A DNA stretch of 64,000 bases from Candidatus Poribacteria bacterium (GTDB lineage: Bacteria > Poribacteria > WGA-4E > WGA-3G), in the NCBI GenBank assembly GCA_026710795.1, contig JAPOQK010000030.1, positions 79,580-143,579 of the forward strand. Direction: 5' to 3'. Position 1 is the stretch's first letter. Each line of letters begins with the position of its first letter. A program made the translations under genes and the position numbers. Below, piece after piece: positions 46,953 through 57,011 of this stretch. The notes beneath the pieces were generated by a model that searched no databases, was not told the DNA's origin, and saw only the letters and a program-made list of their open reading frames with translations.

Positions 46953-48254
46953 ATGAGTTTAATTGATGGTATTTCAATAGGGTTCGCTGCAATCCAGGCA
47001 AACAAAATGCGAACCCTATTGACTATGTTGGGAATAATCATCGGAATTGCATCCGTCCTTGCGATGATAGCGATCGGTGATGGTGCTAAAGAAATTGTCT
47101 TACAAGACGCACAAAAACTGGGTGGTGCAAATCAGTTTACATTGTATCGTAGGTCGTCAGAAAAACTTGGGAAACACCGAATTCCAATACGGACTAAGGA
47201 ATATCTAAATTATAATGATGTTCTGGCAATTGAAGAAGATTGTCCGTCAGTCAATGAAGTGACTCCACGTATCAGAGATTGGAAAGGTGTTCTCATGCAA
47301 GCTGAAGGTGGCACTGAAACCCGAGCAGGATATAACGGTGTAGACCAATCTTTTATGTCAGCTATGGACTGGAAAGTTTCTGAGGGAAGGTTTATTACCG
47401 ATGAAGATGTGGAAAATGCAACCAGAATATGTGTATTGGGTGAGGAAGTAGCAACCGATCTATTTGGAAGTATATCACCTCTTGGTAAGGAAATAAAAAT
47501 TGCAAGGAAAGTCAGATATTATGATCATCGTGGAAAGAGACGAAGCAGGCGAATAACCGATCGTTTCACGGTTGTAGGTACAATGATGCCAAGAGGAAGA
47601 AGTCTCCGTTTCGGTTGGAGTTTTGATGCCATGGCTTTTTTTCCAATTACAACAATTCAAGAACGGTTCACTGGTAATGATCGTATTCAAGAGATTGTTG
47701 TTTATGCAAATAATGTTTATGAAGTACCACAAGCAGTCAAGGAAGTGAAAGAAGTAATAAGAAAACGTCACAACGGTGAAGATAAATTCGTCAAATTTTA
47801 TGAGATGCGAAAAGGTATACGGCAGCTTGAAAAAATAAGTAAGATGATAAAAATTGCTCTCGGTAGCATTGCTGGGTTTTCACTACTGGTTGGTGGAATC
47901 GGTATCATGAATATGATGTTGGTGGCTGTTAGCGAACGCACACGCGAAATCGGATTAAGGAGAGCACTCGGTGCAAAACCGTTTGACATAATACTACAAT
48001 TTCTGATAGAGTCTGTTGCAATGTGTACTGTTGGTGGAATGATTGGCATTTGTTTAGGTATTCTTGTGGGTGAAGGTATGTCTGTTCTTGCGGTCAATAT
48101 CGCCCAAATCGTTCCGGAATGGCCCTCAGTGGTTTCAACACAGTGGATTGCGATTTCTGTGCTGTTTTCTGTTGCGATTGGTGTTTCTTTCGGATTATAT
48201 CCAGCGATAAAAGCATCGATGTTATCACCTATTGAAGCACTTCGAAAAGAATAA
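46953..48254 (+). CDS. MacB/FtsX-type ABC transporter permease, copy 1
   Basis: The 433-residue protein has an N-terminal membrane helix ('TMLGIIIGIASVLAMIAIGDGAKE'), a large periplasmic MacB-PCD domain (about 45-280) and three C-terminal helices with the FtsX motif ('GIGIMNMMLVAVSERTREIGLRRALGAKP'). MacB normally fuses an ATPase to this domain; here there is no nucleotide-binding domain, so a separate ATPase is needed. It is the first of four consecutive homologous permeases. 104 bp separate it from the next. The substrates are unknown; relatives export lipoproteins, peptides or antibiotics. Confidence 0.94.
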   Translation: MSLIDGISIGFAAIQANKMRTLLTMLGIIIGIASVLAMIAIGDGAKEIVLQDAQKLGGANQFTLYRRSSEKLGKHRIPIRTKEYLNYNDVLAIEEDCPSVNEVTPRIRDWKGVLMQAEGGTETRAGYNGVDQSFMSAMDWKVSEGRFITDEDVENATRICVLGEEVATDLFGSISPLGKEIKIARKVRYYDHRGKRRSRRITDRFTVVGTMMPRGRSLRFGWSFDAMAFFPITTIQERFTGNDRIQEIVVYANNVYEVPQAVKEVKEVIRKRHNGEDKFVKFYEMRKGIRQLEKISKMIKIALGSIAGFSLLVGGIGIMNMMLVAVSERTREIGLRRALGAKPFDIILQFLIESVAMCTVGGMIGICLGILVGEGMSVLAVNIAQIVPEWPSVVSTQWIAISVLFSVAIGVSFGLYPAIKASMLSPIEALRKE

Positions 48255-48358
48255 GTAATATCTGATAAACAAGACCAATTATCACAATTCTAAAAAGAAT
48301 TACAATTATTTTACCGAAGTAATATTATGGATAACCTTAATGTATTCGGAGAAATTAT

Positions 48359-49660
48359 ATGCGACTGTTAGAAGGAATAATTGTTGGGGTTGCAGCTATT
48401 CGTTCAAACAAAATGCGCTCATTGCTAACGATGCTTGGTATCATCATCGGTGTTGCCTCCGTCCTTGCTATGATTTCTATCGGTGATGGGGCAAAAGAGA
48501 TAGTCTTACGTGATGCCCAAAAACTCGGTGGAGCAAATCAATTTACAATCTACCGCACTTGGTATAAAAGAGTAGGTTCAAGTTGGAGAAGAATTCGTAG
48601 TAATGAGTATATGAAATATGATGATGCAATTGCAATTGCAGCAGAATGTCCATCCGTAATCGCAGTGACCCCAAGAATACCTGAATGGAGAGGTGCGTTA
48701 ATTCAAGCCGCAAGAGGAAGAGAAACCCGTGCTGGATATAATGGGGTAGACGCAACCTATCATACTGCAATGGACTGGAAAATTCAAGAAGGACGATTCA
48801 TAACAGACGAAGATGTGGAAAATGCATCAACAATCTGTGTGTTGGGTGATGAGTTGGCAGTTGAATTATTCGGAGAAAAATCTCCTATAGGACAAGAAAT
48901 AAAAATCGCCAGAGGTGAAGGACGATATGACCGTTATGGACGTAAGGACAGTAAGCGTTACACGGAACGATTCACAATTGTAGGCACTATGACACCGAGA
49001 GGAAGAAGCCTTCGATTCGGATGGAGTTATGATAGACTTGTGTTTATGCCACTGACAACAACACAGGAACGGTTTACTGGTGATGATAAGGTTCAGGATA
49101 TTGTTGTTTATGCCAAGACCGTTGAGCATGTCCCAAAAGCAATTGAAGAAGTAAAAGCGGTTATACGTAAGCGGCATAAGAACCAAGATGACTTTATCAA
49201 TATTTTTGATATGCGTGAAGGTATGGCTCAGTTAGAGAAAATCAGCAAGGTCATCAAAATCGCTCTCGGAAGTATCGCTGGATTCTCACTGCTTGTGGGT
49301 GGTATCGGCATCATGAATATGATGCTTGTTGCTGTTAGTGAAAGGACTCGGGAAATAGGTCTTCGGAAGGCACTCGGAGCAAAACGACTTGATATCCTAA
49401 CACAGTTCCTAATGGAAGCAGTTTTGATGTGTAGTGTAGGTGGATTGTTAGGTGTATGTTTAGGTATTTTCGCTGGACAAGGTATGGCACTTCTTGCTGT
49501 CAAAATTGCAAAAGTTGTTCCTGAATGGCCATCAGTAATTTCAACGCAGTGGGTCATAATTTCTATCTCATTCTCAGCATTAATTGGTATATCATTTGGT
49601 TTGTATCCTGCCATAAAAGCCTCCTCTTTATCTCCTATCGAGGCATTGCGAACAGAATAG
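48359..49660 (+). CDS. MacB/FtsX-type ABC transporter permease, copy 2
   Basis: The 433 residues share domain order with copy 1 and are closely similar over the whole length, with identical motifs such as 'GDGAKEIVLRDAQKLGGANQFT' and 'GRSLRFGWSYDR'. The periplasmic domain differs most. Like copy 1 it has no ATPase domain. The 306-bp gap to copy 3 holds a hairpin repeat. Copies 1-3 appear to be recent tandem duplicates. Confidence 0.93.
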   Translation: MRLLEGIIVGVAAIRSNKMRSLLTMLGIIIGVASVLAMISIGDGAKEIVLRDAQKLGGANQFTIYRTWYKRVGSSWRRIRSNEYMKYDDAIAIAAECPSVIAVTPRIPEWRGALIQAARGRETRAGYNGVDATYHTAMDWKIQEGRFITDEDVENASTICVLGDELAVELFGEKSPIGQEIKIARGEGRYDRYGRKDSKRYTERFTIVGTMTPRGRSLRFGWSYDRLVFMPLTTTQERFTGDDKVQDIVVYAKTVEHVPKAIEEVKAVIRKRHKNQDDFINIFDMREGMAQLEKISKVIKIALGSIAGFSLLVGGIGIMNMMLVAVSERTREIGLRKALGAKRLDILTQFLMEAVLMCSVGGLLGVCLGIFAGQGMALLAVKIAKVVPEWPSVISTQWVIISISFSALIGISFGLYPAIKASSLSPIEALRTE

Positions 49661-49966
49661 AAAGGAATAATGTTTCATAAAGATATTCATATTTTATTAT
49701 TTCCTGAAGATCCCTTCTTCTGTAGGAGCGACCTCCTGGTCGCTATCCACTGAATACTATATGTCCATTCAGTTTATGATGGGAATTAAACAATAGACTG
49801 TTATTACAATAAACCCAACACCATAATTTACGTCCAAACCGCATAATTGTCTTCCAAACTACACCGGTCACACTTTAAAGTCAATTATACGAACTTTACC
49901 GATAATTTTCTGTCTAAATAACCAAGCAGAAAAGTATCAACTTATTATTGGCTTAGGAGACAAGAA
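49661..49966. other. Intergenic region between permease copies 2 and 3
   Basis: The 306-base gap carries one copy of the 'TGTAGGAGCGACCTCCTGG' hairpin (49720-49744). The remaining sequence is AT-rich. Insertion of a repeat between tandem copies suggests the array is not a single tightly packed operon. Confidence 0.5.
49720..49744. repeat. 'TGTAGGAGCGAC' hairpin repeat, copy 3
   Basis: TGTAGGAGCGACCTCCTGG and GTCGC form a short hairpin (GCGACC/GGTCGC arms). The left part is identical to the other copies; the right half of the element is missing. Confidence 0.55.
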
Positions 49967-51268
49967 ATGCGCATTTTTGAGGGATTATCCGTTGGCATTT
50001 CAGCAATTCGTAGCAATAAACTACGATCTTTATTAACAATGCTGGGTATAATTATTGGGGTTGCCTCAGTTCTTGCTATGATTTCAATCGGTGATGGTGC
50101 AAAGGAGATTGTTCTACAGGATGCACAAAAACTCGGTGGTGTCAATCAGTTTACGATGTATCGCAGTAGTTATAAACGCGTTGGCAGCCGTTGGATGCCG
50201 AACAGAAGCAACGAATACTTCAAATACGATGATGTCTTGGCAATAGAGGCAGAATGTCCCTCCGTGAAAGTAGTTGTTCCACGAATACCGGAATGGCGAG
50301 GTGTCCTCATCCAAACAAATGATGGCTCCGAAGCACGTAGCGGATATAACGGTGTTAATGCTTCATTTTCAGAAGCGATGGACTGGAATATTCAAGAAGG
50401 ACGATTTATTTCCGATGAGGATATTGAAAACAAAGCAAAAGTCTGTGTCTTAGGAACGGAAGTAGCATTCAATCTCTTTGGTACAAAGTCACCTATAGAT
50501 CAAGAAATAAAGATTGGTAGAGGTGGTGACCGTTATGATAGGTATGGAAGAAGGGACCAGACGCGTATGTCAGAACGGTTTACCGTTGTCGGCACAATGG
50601 AACAACGCGGAAGAAGTCTCCGATTCGGATGGAACCTTGACGATATGTTGTTTTTACCTCTTACAACTGCACAAGAACGTTTTACCGGGAACGACCATGT
50701 AGTAATGTTATCTGTTCAAGCTAATACTGTTGAGGATGTACCGAAAGCAATTGAAGAGGTTAAAGAAGTCATGAGAAAAAGACATAATAATCAGGACGAC
50801 TTCTTTAGTCTAAGAGATATGCGAGAAGGTATGGCACAGTTAGATAAAATCAGCAAAGTTATCAAAATTGCATTAGGTAGCATTGCCGGATTTTCACTTC
50901 TCGTTGGCGGAATCGGTATTATGAATATGATGTTAGTAGCGGTTACTGAACGAACACGTGAAATTGGACTACGGAAAGCACTCGGTGCAAAACGATTAGA
51001 TATTTTGCTACAGTTCTTAATTGAATCCATTGTGATGTGCATTATAGGTGGAGCACTTGGAGTTGGATTAGGATATCTTGCGGGTGAAGGCATGGCACTC
51101 CTCGCTGTAAAAATTGTGCAGATTGTGCCTGACTGGCCATCTGTTATCTCAATGCAGTGGGTATTGATTTCCGTATCTTTTTCTGCTTTGATCGGAATAT
51201 CTTTTGGACTCTATCCTGCACTTAAGGCTTCTGCACTCTCACCAATAGAAGCTCTACGAACTGAATAG
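49967..51268 (+). CDS. MacB/FtsX-type ABC transporter permease, copy 3
   Basis: The 433-residue product has the same layout as copies 1 and 2 (one N-terminal helix, periplasmic domain, three C-terminal helices) and near-identical C-terminal helices ('IALGSIAGFSLLVGGIGIMNMMLVAVTERTREIGLRKALGAKR'). Its stop is only 8 nt before copy 4, so these two are translationally close. It carries no ATPase domain. Confidence 0.94.
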   Translation: MRIFEGLSVGISAIRSNKLRSLLTMLGIIIGVASVLAMISIGDGAKEIVLQDAQKLGGVNQFTMYRSSYKRVGSRWMPNRSNEYFKYDDVLAIEAECPSVKVVVPRIPEWRGVLIQTNDGSEARSGYNGVNASFSEAMDWNIQEGRFISDEDIENKAKVCVLGTEVAFNLFGTKSPIDQEIKIGRGGDRYDRYGRRDQTRMSERFTVVGTMEQRGRSLRFGWNLDDMLFLPLTTAQERFTGNDHVVMLSVQANTVEDVPKAIEEVKEVMRKRHNNQDDFFSLRDMREGMAQLDKISKVIKIALGSIAGFSLLVGGIGIMNMMLVAVTERTREIGLRKALGAKRLDILLQFLIESIVMCIIGGALGVGLGYLAGEGMALLAVKIVQIVPDWPSVISMQWVLISVSFSALIGISFGLYPALKASALSPIEALRTE

Positions 51269-51276
51269 GAGATGTT

Positions 51277-52593
51277 ATGAATCTATTTGAATGTATCATC
51301 TTAGGTATTACAAGTTTGCGTCGTAACCCACTACGTTCCAGTCTTACGATTCTGGGTATAGTAGTAGGGGTCGGTTCAGTAGTGTGTATGGTATCTGTTG
51401 GAGACGGATCCAGAGCAATGGTTCTACGAGAGATAGAACGTACTGGTGGCACCAAGATTATTGAAATATATAAAGATGATTGGGATAGACAATCTGGAAC
51501 CTTAAGCCGCGCAGCAGGTGAAGCTGTCAGAGGAAGAAGCCGATGGCGAAGAAACAGGGCAGAACACTTGGAAACTGAAGATGCATTTGAAATACTAAAA
51601 AATGCACGCGGTATCGTCAATGTCGTCGCAGAAGATGATATGCCCGGGTGGAGTGTCAGCTACAAAGGACGCAAAAAGGAATCCAGGATTGTCGCATCAA
51701 CAGCAGGATATGACCGTTCATATAACTGGTACACAACAAGCGGAAGGTTTTTTACTGAAGAGGAAGTTGATGCTTCAAGTAGTGTGGCAGTCATCGGATC
51801 AAAAATTGCTGAAGAGATTTTCCTACGCGAAGACCCTGTGGGTAAAGAAATAAAGGCTTCACGACCATCTTTCTGGCGTGGTAGAAGTGGTCTGTACGAA
51901 GTTCGTCTTAAGGTCATCGGTGTTATGGAAGAAAAAGGTGATGCAATGGACACTACCGGTTGGGATGACAGATTCATCATTCCAATTACCACACTCCAAG
52001 AACGTTTTAAAGGTCGTCAAGATGTTGAACGGATTCGCGTTGAAGCCGTGGAAATAGACAATATACCGATCGTAATTTCTGATGCAAAACAGGTATTAGG
52101 TAGACTACACAATAACACAGGTGAAGAATATAACTATTGGACAGCCGAGGAGGAATTAAAAACCGCGGATAAAGTCGGTTTAGTCATGAAAGCATTGATG
52201 GGTGGTATTGCAGGTATAGCACTAATGGTTGCCGGTATCGGTGTTATGAACATTATGCTGGTTTCTGTAACTGATCGCACTAAAGAGATTGGATTGCGGA
52301 AAGCACTCGGGGCAACTTTCAATGACATTATTACGCAATTCCTTATTGAGGCATCTGTCCTAACATTTACAGGTGGAATACTGGGAGCAATATTAGGAGT
52401 TTTTATGGGGCAAGGTACAGCAATACTCATTTCAAAATTCGTATGGGAAGGCAGCAACTGGCCCTCAGTCGTATCATTTGAAACTATGTTTGTTGCATTA
52501 CTTGTATCCGTTGCAATAGGAGTATTTTTCGGTCTATATCCGGCACATAAGGCGGCTAAACTTACTCCTGTTGAAGCACTACGAACAGATTAA
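51277..52593 (+). CDS. MacB/FtsX-type ABC transporter permease, copy 4 (divergent)
   Basis: The 438-residue protein has the same architecture but is clearly more diverged ('GVVCMVSVGDGSRAMVLREIERTGGTKI', 'GIGVMNIMLVSVTDRTKEIGLRKALGATFND'). It may pair with one of the other three as a heterodimer. It is 8 nt after copy 3 and 112 bp before the adaptor gene. A tripartite pump of permease(s), adaptor and an ATPase encoded elsewhere is the simplest model. Confidence 0.93.
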   Translation: MNLFECIILGITSLRRNPLRSSLTILGIVVGVGSVVCMVSVGDGSRAMVLREIERTGGTKIIEIYKDDWDRQSGTLSRAAGEAVRGRSRWRRNRAEHLETEDAFEILKNARGIVNVVAEDDMPGWSVSYKGRKKESRIVASTAGYDRSYNWYTTSGRFFTEEEVDASSSVAVIGSKIAEEIFLREDPVGKEIKASRPSFWRGRSGLYEVRLKVIGVMEEKGDAMDTTGWDDRFIIPITTLQERFKGRQDVERIRVEAVEIDNIPIVISDAKQVLGRLHNNTGEEYNYWTAEEELKTADKVGLVMKALMGGIAGIALMVAGIGVMNIMLVSVTDRTKEIGLRKALGATFNDIITQFLIEASVLTFTGGILGAILGVFMGQGTAILISKFVWEGSNWPSVVSFETMFVALLVSVAIGVFFGLYPAHKAAKLTPVEALRTD

Positions 52594-52705
52594 GAAGTTG
52601 TCTATTCTAAAACATGTAAACTGACATAGAAACATAGATTTCATACCTACTATATGAAAATATATGTCCTATAAACTTCAGAAACCTTATAGGAGGAATT
52701 AAGTT

Positions 52706-54589
52706 TTGAAAAAATTAATTATTACTGTAGCAATTATAGTCGTTCTTATAGGGGCTGCTGCATGGGTCGTTTTTAGTCGTGGAAAAAATGGAACTGACCC
52801 AGCACTCGCACCTAAAATTGAGGTCGTAAAACGCGGCAATTTCCAAATGACTATTCGTGCAACCGGAAATTTAGAACCACTTCTTGATGTAGAAGTTAAA
52901 TCAAACGTTGAGGGTGAAGTCATTGAACTTCTTATTGATGATGGAAGCACTGTTCAAAAAGGGGACATTTTAGTCCGACTTGACCCTGAGTTATATAAAG
53001 AGGAACAGAAGCAGGCAAAGGCAGATGTTGACGCGGCTGAAGCACAGCTCATGCAAGCGAAATTAAACATTGAACTTAAAAAGGAACGACTGAATAGCGA
53101 TAAAACACAGAGAGAAGCAGCAGTAAAAATCGCTAATGCGAATCTTGAAACAACAAAAGCAGAATCGCTTACCCGTATCAGTTCTGCTGAAACCGATATA
53201 CAGTCCACAAAGAATCTTTTAGAACAAGATAATATCGCTGTAGAACAGGCGAAAATTTCTCTTGAACAGGCAAAATTGTCTCTTGCTGAATATGAGACAT
53301 CATTAAATTCATCAAAGGTTTCATTAGATACTGCTAAATCAGATTTGGAACGGAATAAATCCCTTTTTGAACAGGAATTAGTCTCAAAACAGGTTTTAGA
53401 AGATTCCGAGTCTCGACATGCAAATTCTAATACACAATATGAAAACGCGAAAAAACGCGTTGAATCCCAGAAACAAACCCTCGTTTCACAGGAACGTACC
53501 ATTGTCGCGCGTCAAACTGCTATAAAAACACGCGAAGCGCAGCTACAATATCAAAAATTAAATCTTCAACATCTCAAAAAGACACGCGCAAAGGCTGAAG
53601 AGGAAAGTCAAATTCGTTTAGATAATTCACAGACGCAGTTACAGGAACTATTATTAACTATCAATAATGAGAAATTGCTCACTGAACAGTCAAGAGTTAG
53701 TGCTGATGCAAACCTACTCAGACGTGAAAGTAGTTTGAAGAATCAAGACGAACGACTCGCTTGGACAGTAATTACCGCACCAATGTCAGGTACAGTTACA
53801 CAACTTGCGATTGAAGAAGGTGAAATTGTCACATCCGGACGTTCTGCGTTTTCACAGAGTCCACCTATCATGACAATCGCAGACCTTTCGAAAATGGTTG
53901 TCAAAACATTCATCAATGAAGTAGATATGGAACGTCTTGAAAACGGCCAACCCGCAGAAATCAAAATCGATGCTTTCCAAACACAAAAATATGACGGTAG
54001 AGTCTATGAAATCTCACCGAGTGGACAACAACAAGACAACATTATCTCCTTTGAGGTGATGATAGAGGTGCTTGATTCATCTGGCAGAATCAAACCGGGT
54101 ATGAGTGCTGATGTTGACATCATTACATACGAAGAAAAGAATGTCCTAATGCTACCACTTGATGCAGTCATTTCTAAGACCTCGGCAACTGCTGTCGCAC
54201 AGGTAGGCAACACATCCCCATTCAAAGTCGGTAAACCGGTCGCTATGCAGACACTTAGCGAGAAAATCTTCAATGGCACAGTACAAAATGTTGCAAATGG
54301 AAGTGTCACAATTGAATTGGATAGTTCCCAACGCGGTATAATACCCGGTCCTTCTACTGTATCACTATTGATTAATGGTGACAATAAGGCTGACGGTGTT
54401 CAGGCACAAGTCAGTGTGGTAAGAGGAAAGTTTGTTATGCTGGACAATGGGAGTGATAAAGGTGTGGAAACTCAAATTGAAACTGGCATGCAAAACGAGA
54501 CAAATGTCATCGTAAAAAGCGGTATCGCAGAAGGTGATCGTGTCATCCTACAACGCCGACAAAGACCACAGATGGGTTGGGGAAGATAA
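52706..54589 (+). CDS. MacA/HlyD-type periplasmic adaptor with long coiled coil
   Basis: The 627-residue protein has an N-terminal membrane anchor (about residues 4-23). A barrel-sandwich half follows ('RGNFQMTIRATGNLEPLLDVEVKSNVEGEV'), then a very long alpha-helical hairpin (about 95-320) rich in Gln, Leu, Glu and Lys. The second lipoyl half ('APMSGTVTQLAIEEGEIVTSG') and beta-barrel and membrane-proximal domains ('INEVDMERLENGQPAEIKIDAF', 'GIAEGDRVIL') complete it. The coiled coil is longer than in E. coli MacA. It presumably links the permease array to an outer-membrane channel. No TolC gene is adjacent. The ribosome site is AGGAGGAATT. Confidence 0.94.
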   Translation: MKKLIITVAIIVVLIGAAAWVVFSRGKNGTDPALAPKIEVVKRGNFQMTIRATGNLEPLLDVEVKSNVEGEVIELLIDDGSTVQKGDILVRLDPELYKEEQKQAKADVDAAEAQLMQAKLNIELKKERLNSDKTQREAAVKIANANLETTKAESLTRISSAETDIQSTKNLLEQDNIAVEQAKISLEQAKLSLAEYETSLNSSKVSLDTAKSDLERNKSLFEQELVSKQVLEDSESRHANSNTQYENAKKRVESQKQTLVSQERTIVARQTAIKTREAQLQYQKLNLQHLKKTRAKAEEESQIRLDNSQTQLQELLLTINNEKLLTEQSRVSADANLLRRESSLKNQDERLAWTVITAPMSGTVTQLAIEEGEIVTSGRSAFSQSPPIMTIADLSKMVVKTFINEVDMERLENGQPAEIKIDAFQTQKYDGRVYEISPSGQQQDNIISFEVMIEVLDSSGRIKPGMSADVDIITYEEKNVLMLPLDAVISKTSATAVAQVGNTSPFKVGKPVAMQTLSEKIFNGTVQNVANGSVTIELDSSQRGIIPGPSTVSLLINGDNKADGVQAQVSVVRGKFVMLDNGSDKGVETQIETGMQNETNVIVKSGIAEGDRVILQRRQRPQMGWGR

Positions 54590-54629
54590 GCGAAGACTGT
54601 AAATAAAGAATTACAAATTGACGAGAAAT

Positions 54630-54661
54630 CAACACTGAATGTTATAATATATTCGGTGTTG
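54630..54661. terminator. Hairpin between convergent genes
   Basis: CAACACTGAAT (54630-54640) and ATTCGGTGTTG (54651-54661) pair over 11 bp with one G-T around the loop GTTATAATAT. It lies between the adaptor gene and the convergent MBL gene, so it could terminate both. The T-run is weak. A TTGACG/TATAAT promoter-like pair overlaps it but with a 19-nt spacer. Confidence 0.42.
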
Positions 54662-54679
54662 TTACTTTAAGCGATTACA

Positions 54680-55474
54680 TCACAGCATTATCACCTGACC
54701 ATCATACGCCAAATAAGCATTCTCAGGAAGCTCAATATCCTGTTCCGCACACTGATCCTTAAAATACCGATGATCAAGCCGATGCATTATATGTGTAAAA
54801 TAGGTTTCTTTGGGTTGTAAGGCAGTGCTAATCTCCAATGCTTGTCCGACTGATTGATGGGTTGGGTGTCCAGGATTGAAACTTAAAGCATCAATAACCA
54901 ATACTTCTATTCCTTCAAGTAGTGCTTGCGAAGATTCAGGTAACCGTTTTACATCGGGAATATACCCAAAGTCATCAATACGGTAGCCATTAGTATCAAC
55001 GTTCCCATGATCTACTGGGATAGGTATGATATCAAAACCGAGCAATTCAAACCTACCATTAACAACATTCGGCAATAGATGACCTACACCACCCCCTTGG
55101 AATGTCTCCTTAGTGAACATATAATCATAGTTGCGTTGCAAAATGTCTAACGTCTGTTCAGGTCCATATATTGGCATATCCACACGCTGCTTTCGGCACG
55201 GCATTACAATATCGTTTGTACCGCTGATGTGGTCTGCATGGCAGTGTGTAAAGATGACAGCATCTATCCATTCAATCTTGTTCCTATTGATTTGATCCAT
55301 GAAGTTAGGACCAAGGTCAAATTGTAGATTCTTTCCATCCTTTTCAATATGTATGGATGAACGGGTGCGGTAGTTTTTCGAGTCAACCTGCATGGAATCT
55401 TGACAAGTTTCGCAGTCACATTTATATTCAGGAACACCTGTAGATGTACCTGAACCCAAAATCGTAATCTTCAT
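54680..55474 (-). CDS. Metallo-beta-lactamase-fold hydrolase, PhnP-like
   Basis: The 264-residue enzyme has the metal motif 'HCHADH' (residues 77-82) and later His and Asp ligands. 'GSGTSTGVPEYKCDCETC' at the N-terminus carries Cys19, Cys21 and Cys24, as in PhnP, where a structural zinc is bound. PhnP is a cyclic ribosyl phosphate phosphodiesterase. Other members are RNase Z-like or lipoate-linked hydrolases, so the substrate is not certain. It lies 32 nt downstream of the DegT gene on the same strand. Confidence 0.88.
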   Translation of the reverse strand: MKITILGSGTSTGVPEYKCDCETCQDSMQVDSKNYRTRSSIHIEKDGKNLQFDLGPNFMDQINRNKIEWIDAVIFTHCHADHISGTNDIVMPCRKQRVDMPIYGPEQTLDILQRNYDYMFTKETFQGGGVGHLLPNVVNGRFELLGFDIIPIPVDHGNVDTNGYRIDDFGYIPDVKRLPESSQALLEGIEVLVIDALSFNPGHPTHQSVGQALEISTALQPKETYFTHIMHRLDHRYFKDQCAEQDIELPENAYLAYDGQVIML

Positions 55475-55506
55475 TCACATAGAATCCTTTCATCAAACTA
55501 AGGACA

Positions 55507-56766
55507 TTATCCGAGGGAATCGTCAACTTTGTTGATAGCAGCTGCCATTAACCTTGCATGGTCCTCCTGCATGTTAACGTTAAATCCGAATCTTAGCGCA
55601 CGACCAAGAATAGAAAGCGTCTGCGGACACATATCGCGCGAATACTCAACATTCCCCTTATATCGTGGATCAGTCCATGGATATCCTGCTGGGTTAGGTG
55701 AATGTTTATACAGAATAGAATCCCAATAGGTATATATATGTCTATCAGGAAATCCTTCGTTGTAAGCAGTCCCAGCACCCAATCCTTCTGCTCTGAGTGC
55801 TTCCGTATACTTTTTAGCAAGTTCTATATCCCGTACAATTATAGCAGCACTTATTCCACATTCCCCACTTGGGTCGTCTATGTGCTGACGTACATAACCT
55901 TTCGGTTCATCAGAGAGTTCAGCAATAAACGTCTTTTTCAGTTTACGCGTATGTCCGAGTATATCGTCCAGTTTTGAAAGCTGCACGCGTGCAATTGCAC
56001 CTAATATCTCACTTGGACGATATGTTTGACATGAGAATGGATCGTTTTTCCACTCTGAACCGCTCATCCACATCGGTAATCCCGGTTCAGAGGCAAAAGC
56101 AGCACGCTCATAAGTATCGTAATCGTTAGTAAAGACTAACCCACCTTCGCCACATGTCATTACTTTATAATAGTTTAGACTCCAAGCACCAGCATCTCCC
56201 CAAGTTCCAGCATACTTCCCATTATACTGACCACCGACACATTGACAACAATCCTCTACGACCTTTAGATTATGTTTTTTCGCAATATTAAGTATCTCTT
56301 CAAGCCGACACGGAACACCTTGCATGTGAACAGGTAAAATCGCTTTAGTATGTGGTGTGATTTTGCGTTCAACATCAGCAGGATCCAATCCAAGTGAGTC
56401 ATCAATTTCTGCAATGACTGGAATCGCACCTACACCAACAATTGCTGCAGCAGTCGCAATAAACGTGTACCCCGGCAATATTACTTCATCCCCTGGTCCT
56501 ATTCCGACACCAGTGAGGGCACAGATAATAGCCGATGTGCCAGAATTAACCATCAAGGCATGTTTTACACCAAGTCTGGCTGCAGCCTCATTCTCAAACG
56601 CACCGACATTAGAATTTTCTACAAATCGGAAGAGTTTTCCGCTCCGTAACACCTCTGTCGCAGCATCAATTTCTCGATCATCTATGACACTCGGTCCATG
56701 CATTCCCCCAGGAATCGATTCCGATATAACAGGTGTTCCGCCATCAATTGCTAAACGTTCTGACAT
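55507..56766 (-). CDS. DegT/DnrJ/EryC1/StrS-family aminotransferase
   Basis: The 419-residue PLP enzyme has the active-site Lys201 in 'WSLNYYKVMTCGEGG', and 'NSGTSAIICALTGVGIGPGDEVILPGYTFIATA' and 'PVHMQGVPCRLEEI' as the cofactor-binding region. Family members transaminate nucleotide-linked keto-sugars or similar compounds. It is isolated from any obvious sugar cluster and is followed by the MBL gene (32 nt). The first gene of this minus-strand pair starts at 56766, and the upstream sequence is repeat-rich. Confidence 0.92.
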   Translation of the reverse strand: MSERLAIDGGTPVISESIPGGMHGPSVIDDREIDAATEVLRSGKLFRFVENSNVGAFENEAAARLGVKHALMVNSGTSAIICALTGVGIGPGDEVILPGYTFIATAAAIVGVGAIPVIAEIDDSLGLDPADVERKITPHTKAILPVHMQGVPCRLEEILNIAKKHNLKVVEDCCQCVGGQYNGKYAGTWGDAGAWSLNYYKVMTCGEGGLVFTNDYDTYERAAFASEPGLPMWMSGSEWKNDPFSCQTYRPSEILGAIARVQLSKLDDILGHTRKLKKTFIAELSDEPKGYVRQHIDDPSGECGISAAIIVRDIELAKKYTEALRAEGLGAGTAYNEGFPDRHIYTYWDSILYKHSPNPAGYPWTDPRYKGNVEYSRDMCPQTLSILGRALRFGFNVNMQEDHARLMAAAINKVDDSLG

Positions 56767-56867
56767 CTTCTACTCCATATTTGCTTGCATACATCAGGAT
56801 TTATACCACTTTACCTGTTACAATATTTTTTGTCAAGTTCGGTTTTCAAGAAAGTAGGTTTATTTAT

Positions 56868-57002
56868 AGTAAACTTTTGAATTAATGGGACATTTTGATA
56901 TGTAGGAGGGAACTCCGATTCCCGACTATCACTGAGTTAAGTCGCGATTCGGAGATCGCTCCTACATGGACTTTATATTATTATTTTTAATGTTCACTAT
57001 AG
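56868..57002. repeat. MITE-like hairpin repeat, copy 4
   Basis: The element begins TTTATAGTAAACTTT and ends with the inverse GTTCACTATAG, and contains TGTAGGAGGGAACTCCGATT and GATTCGGAGATCGCTCCTAC. The outer and inner arms pair, giving a long imperfect hairpin. There is no coding capacity. Confidence 0.6.
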
Positions 57003-57011
57003 TTTGTGCCG

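Noticed and set aside
54618..54648. A promoter-like TTGACG/TATAAT pair between the adaptor and MBL genes
   Set aside because: The spacer is 19 nt, no plus-strand gene follows and the sequence is part of the hairpin between convergent genes.
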